Source: Paracoccaceae bacterium (GTDB lineage: Bacteria > Pseudomonadota > Alphaproteobacteria > Rhodobacterales > Rhodobacteraceae). From it: a stretch of 64,000 bases of DNA. The stretch lies in contig CACKSH010000001.1 of NCBI GenBank assembly GCA_902602765.1, positions 124,001 to 188,000 on the forward strand, written 5' to 3'. The translations under genes were made by a program, and so were the position numbers. Positions 60,948 to 64,000 of this stretch are shown here, in pieces. Each line of letters opens with the position of its first letter. The stretch's first letter is position 1. The notes beneath the pieces were generated by a model, which was not told where the DNA came from, made no database searches, and was given only the letters and a program-made list of their open reading frames with translations.

Positions 60948-62404
60948 GGCGTGTGCCCCCCAATCTTATATGTATTTTTTGCACAAGTTATCCGTTTTTG
61001 GACAAGGTAATCGTTTAAAGCTAGAGAAGAGCAATCGTGCCCGATACCAGACTGACCGAAACCACCGTGTGGTAAGTCAATATCATATTTAACCCCATTT
61101 ACTTGTATTTCTCCATATCGAAGTATGGATGAATAATATTCCGCAAGTGATTGATTGCGTGTAAAAATATAGGCTGTGAGACCACCTTCTTCACAGTCAT
61201 TGGCCATATCAGCGAGGCGCCTATCATCTGAAAAAGGAATTATGCTTACAATTGGCCCAAACGTTTCTTGTTTGTAAACCTCCATACTTTCTGTGACATC
61301 AGTAAGAACCGTTGGCGCAATATAGTATCCATTTTTAAGATTTGATGGTCTATCCCCCCCACATAAGAGAGTTGCACCATCTGCAACCGCACCATCAATT
61401 AATTTTTTGATGCGCGTGAATGCTCTTTCGTCTATAACTGGACCTGTCTCAATTTCAGCATATTTATCAAAACCGACTTTGCGAGCTTTTGCACGAGAAA
61501 CGACTTTCTCAGTAAATGTTTTTAATACTTTTTCAGAAACAAAAACTCTATTCGGAGCAACACATATTTGCCCAGCATTTGAGAATTTAACGCCTGTAAC
61601 AATATCAGCAGCCAGATCCAAATCAGCATCTTCAAAAATCAAGACAGGTGCATTCCCGCCTAATTCCATAGAATATTTTTTAATTGACGATGATCCCGTT
61701 TTCATAATGTGCTGGCCAGTTTTTGATGAACCAATCAAAGTAAGAACCTGAGGAATAGAAGATGCACTCAATGCATCAGCAACTACATGATTTTTCGTGG
61801 TTAGAATCTGAACGACTCCGGCGGGAAGATTTATTTTCTCGCAAAGCATTCCAATAGCATAAGCTGAAACCGGTGTAAGTTCAGAAGGACGGATAATTAA
61901 TGGGCACCCTGCCGCCATAGCCGGACCAATCTTAAAAGCTAAATTAAGTAGTGGGAAATTCCAAGCCAAGAAGGCAACCGCAACACCAGCAGGTTCATAA
62001 ATCATTCGGTGACTGTGGGTTCCAGCCCTATCTGGAATGCTGTAATCCTGCAAACGAGAAATCTCTTGAGAGTAAAATTCTAGAGAGACAACGAGACGGT
62101 CCCAATCTTCATGGGTCTGAGCCCAGGGCTTACCCATTTCAAAGTGCACGCATTCCCGTAAAAAATTCTGATTAGCAACAACTTCATCACGTAATTTAGC
62201 CATCCAATTCTGCCGAACTTCAATTGAAGAGGATGCCCAATTTGGAAAAGCTTTCTTGGCAGATAGGAGAGCAATCTCCACTTCCTTTAAACTCGCAGAA
62301 GCAACAGTGACTATTTGCTCCTCAGTGGCCGGATTAAAAACTTTTGTGGTTTCAGTTCCACTTACTTGGGCGCCATCTAAGTACATTTTATTAGGAAAGT
62401 TCAT
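60944..62404 (-). CDS. NAD(P)-dependent aldehyde dehydrogenase
   Basis: 486-residue ALDH from the ATG at 62404; GAGGGTAAA directly upstream decides the start over a TTG at 62419. The catalytic Glu lies in MELGGNAPV (about 245-253) and the Cys in NAGQICVAPNRV (about 278-289). FLAWNFPLLN (about 147-156) binds the cofactor. The closest groups are succinate-semialdehyde and 2-oxoglutarate-semialdehyde dehydrogenases. It could oxidise the aldehyde made by the upstream GMC enzyme. Middle gene of the operon. Confidence 0.92.
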   Translation of the reverse strand: MNFPNKMYLDGAQVSGTETTKVFNPATEEQIVTVASASLKEVEIALLSAKKAFPNWASSSIEVRQNWMAKLRDEVVANQNFLRECVHFEMGKPWAQTHEDWDRLVVSLEFYSQEISRLQDYSIPDRAGTHSHRMIYEPAGVAVAFLAWNFPLLNLAFKIGPAMAAGCPLIIRPSELTPVSAYAIGMLCEKINLPAGVVQILTTKNHVVADALSASSIPQVLTLIGSSKTGQHIMKTGSSSIKKYSMELGGNAPVLIFEDADLDLAADIVTGVKFSNAGQICVAPNRVFVSEKVLKTFTEKVVSRAKARKVGFDKYAEIETGPVIDERAFTRIKKLIDGAVADGATLLCGGDRPSNLKNGYYIAPTVLTDVTESMEVYKQETFGPIVSIIPFSDDRRLADMANDCEEGGLTAYIFTRNQSLAEYYSSILRYGEIQVNGVKYDIDLPHGGFGQSGIGHDCSSLALNDYLVQKRITCAKNTYKIGGHTP

Positions 62405-62411
62405 TTTACCC

Positions 62412-64000
62412 TCAATCAAAAAGTGTCTGAATATTATTTTTTATTTGATCGCCGACGTAGAGGGCTAATGCTTGTATTGTTGAGGTGGGGTTTACTGCAC
62501 CAGCAGTTACAAAAATTGATCCATCAACTATAAAAAGGTTTTTTACATCGTGACTTCGACCCCAGCTGTTTACAACTGAATTACTGGGATTATTTCCCAT
62601 CCTACAGGTGCCCATCTGGTGCCATCCAGCCCGCCACCACACTTTATCATCATTTTTTGCTAATACTTTTTCTGCACCAGCAGCTAGTAATACTTCACGA
62701 GCGCGCTCTTCGCCATGCTTTATCATTGCTTTAGTATTTTCGCCTAAAGTGTAGTTAATTTTTGGAGCAGGAATGCCATCGCTGTCTTTTAAATCTGCAT
62801 CAAGAGTTACGCAGTTATGCTCTTCAGGCAGATCTTCAGTAACAATCGTTAAACCAGCAAGGTAGGGATATATATTATCCATAATCTCAAGGTGCTCATT
62901 TCCCCAAGGAATGGGATTATCAACACCATAACCACCTAATGCAAAGGTCATTGGTGTTGTGGAGCGTCCAGAGTGCAAACCATAACCCCTTGAAAATCCT
63001 CGCGATGGATCACTTTCATAAAATTCCTGCGAAAGTATCGAACAGGCCATAGGCCCTTCATGGCCTTTCATTTCTTCCTTAAATACCCCTGCCACGCCAG
63101 TTAATGGATGAAACATCAGGTTTTTCCCAACTAGACCAGATCTATTGGCCAAACCTTCCGGAAATAAATTAGATGATGAATGCAACAAGAGCCGAGGGGT
63201 TCCTACACCATTACAAGCCATAATAACAATTTCAGCTCTTTGTCTATGAACTTGTCCATCTTCTCCATGATAAAGCACGCCATTTGCTAACCCGGTAGCT
63301 TCGTCAATTTGAATTTCACGCACTCGTGAGTTTGTCCGAAGCTCTACACCCGCCCTCTCCAATAAAGGCCAGTACGTGAAATTAGTTCCGCCCTTTGCCC
63401 CAGCCGCACAACCAAGATCGCATGTTCCTGCGTTTACACATTTCTGTCGACCTTCTTGGTCTCTACTCAATATTGCAACATCTGAGGGCCACCAATGCCA
63501 ACCCATATTATTAAATCCTTTAGCGAGTGTTTGGCCAAGTATTCCGATAGGTATGGGCGGATTAGATATTTTATATTCTGGGTAGGCAGTGTTACCTGGC
63601 AATCCTGAAACGCCAATATTTAAGTCATTCATTTCGTAAAAAGGTTCTAAATTATAATAATTTATTGGCCAATCTTCGCCCACGCCATCAAGAGTTTTTG
63701 TTCGGAAATCACTAGGCCTCATTCTAGGCCAGTGTGCTAAAAAATTTATGGTCGAACCGCCCACACCGTTCCAGTTAACTGGAGTAATACAACTATTCTC
63801 AGAATTAATAGGATAGTCTTGTTTGAGGCCTCTAACATTCGGATCACAAGAAAACTCTGCATAACGCGAAAGTTCGTAATCTTCTTTACGGGAAGGATAC
63901 TCAGCATCGGTGAGGTGGCCACCCTGCTCTAAACACAAAATTCGCATTCGTGTCTCAAGTAATGACCAAGCAATAGCTGCCCCAGATGCCCCAGCGCCGA
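62412..64000 (-). CDS. GMC family oxidoreductase (partial, 5' end outside window)
   Basis: The frame stays open to the window edge: the codons beyond the ATG at 63947 encode GAGASGAAIAWSLLETR, the Rossmann FAD-binding motif, so that ATG is not the start. At least 529 residues are visible. FAD contacts include NGVGGSTINFLAHWPR, and the C-terminal active site has GWHQMGTCRMG with the catalytic His and VNPTSTIQAL with an Asn. The CNAGTCDLGCAAGAKGGTNF Cys block matches the large subunit of gluconate/sorbitol-type membrane dehydrogenases. It oxidises a sugar or alcohol. It heads the terminal operon. Confidence 0.9.
   Translation of the reverse strand, partial: GAGASGAAIAWSLLETRMRILCLEQGGHLTDAEYPSRKEDYELSRYAEFSCDPNVRGLKQDYPINSENSCITPVNWNGVGGSTINFLAHWPRMRPSDFRTKTLDGVGEDWPINYYNLEPFYEMNDLNIGVSGLPGNTAYPEYKISNPPIPIGILGQTLAKGFNNMGWHWWPSDVAILSRDQEGRQKCVNAGTCDLGCAAGAKGGTNFTYWPLLERAGVELRTNSRVREIQIDEATGLANGVLYHGEDGQVHRQRAEIVIMACNGVGTPRLLLHSSSNLFPEGLANRSGLVGKNLMFHPLTGVAGVFKEEMKGHEGPMACSILSQEFYESDPSRGFSRGYGLHSGRSTTPMTFALGGYGVDNPIPWGNEHLEIMDNIYPYLAGLTIVTEDLPEEHNCVTLDADLKDSDGIPAPKINYTLGENTKAMIKHGEERAREVLLAAGAEKVLAKNDDKVWWRAGWHQMGTCRMGNNPSNSVVNSWGRSHDVKNLFIVDGSIFVTAGAVNPTSTIQALALYVGDQIKNNIQTLFD

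Noticed and set aside
63945..63947. ATG at 63947 as start of the GMC oxidoreductase
   Set aside because: The frame continues to the window end and the upstream codons encode the GAGASG FAD-binding motif, so the gene is cut by the window.
37..64000. tRNA, rRNA, CRISPR array or intact transposase
   Set aside because: Intergenic gaps were read on both strands by eye; no cloverleaf, regular spacer-repeat array or transposase frame was found. A covariance-model search would be needed to exclude small RNAs.

Overview
This is 64 kb of one AT-rich chromosome (GC looks to be about 38% by eye, not computed). Genes are tightly packed, often with overlapping stop and start codons. Gene content suggests a marine planktonic alphaproteobacterium, Rhodobacterales-like or SAR116-like: an rpsB-tsf pair with an alanine/lysine-rich S2 tail, DUF1289 and DUF6525 proteins, a Zur-type zinc regulon, a DmdA-like folate methyltransferase, many coenzyme-A and amino-acid catabolic genes, several EamA exporters and a mesaconyl-CoA module. 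No rRNA, tRNA, CRISPR array, intact insertion sequence or prophage was recognised. The species cannot be fixed from the sequence alone.

Layout. 0-4.3 kb: RidA-like protein, arylformamidase-like hydrolase, glutaryl-CoA dehydrogenase, a PAS-linked class III cyclase and a small NrtS-like nitrate transporter. 4.4-6.5 kb (minus): tsf and rpsB behind a leader hairpin. 6.6-12 kb: HupE-like and DUF4198 proteins whose 5' ends overlap head to head, the pseudouridine catabolic pair psuK-psuG, a DUF502 protein and ferredoxin-NADP reductase. 12-18 kb (minus): a three-subunit molybdenum hydroxylase with a coupled MoaD-like protein, dusA and a beta-hydroxyacid dehydrogenase. 18-31 kb: EamA exporter, a Meh/Mct-like mesaconyl-CoA pair, a membrane-anchored NYN nuclease candidate, M20 amidohydrolase, serine/threonine deaminase, pckA with repeated operator-like sequences, hydrolase, TSUP exporter, GST, and a ureohydrolase lacking one metal ligand next to a cupin.

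31-36 kb holds a DmdA-like methyltransferase, a VOC protein, an acyl-CoA ligase and an AhpD-like protein, all on the plus strand. 36-46 kb is dominated by zinc: znuA diverges from zur-znuC-znuB across a good Zur box, with one COG0523 GTPase downstream. A second COG0523 GTPase leads an operon with a WD40 protein and a small CHEPDCPP-motif protein, and carries the same 12-nt Zur half-site upstream. Three of these zinc proteins carry His/Asp tracts. Between them is a 480-bp intergenic region with two hairpins and DnaA-box-like sequences.

46-60 kb is more accessory: a metallophosphoesterase, a 53-residue ORF, cupins, two split-barrel flavin proteins followed by a GAF-linked cyclase, and several unknown proteins. 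From 52 to 59.4 kb the intergenic gaps carry a dispersed, degenerate repeat family with a small conserved hairpin. An unknown 425-residue lipoprotein gene contains a perfect 28-bp palindrome. The last 4 kb (minus) is a sugar or sugar-acid oxidation operon: GMC oxidoreductase (cut by the window end), aldehyde dehydrogenase and an enolase-superfamily dehydratase.
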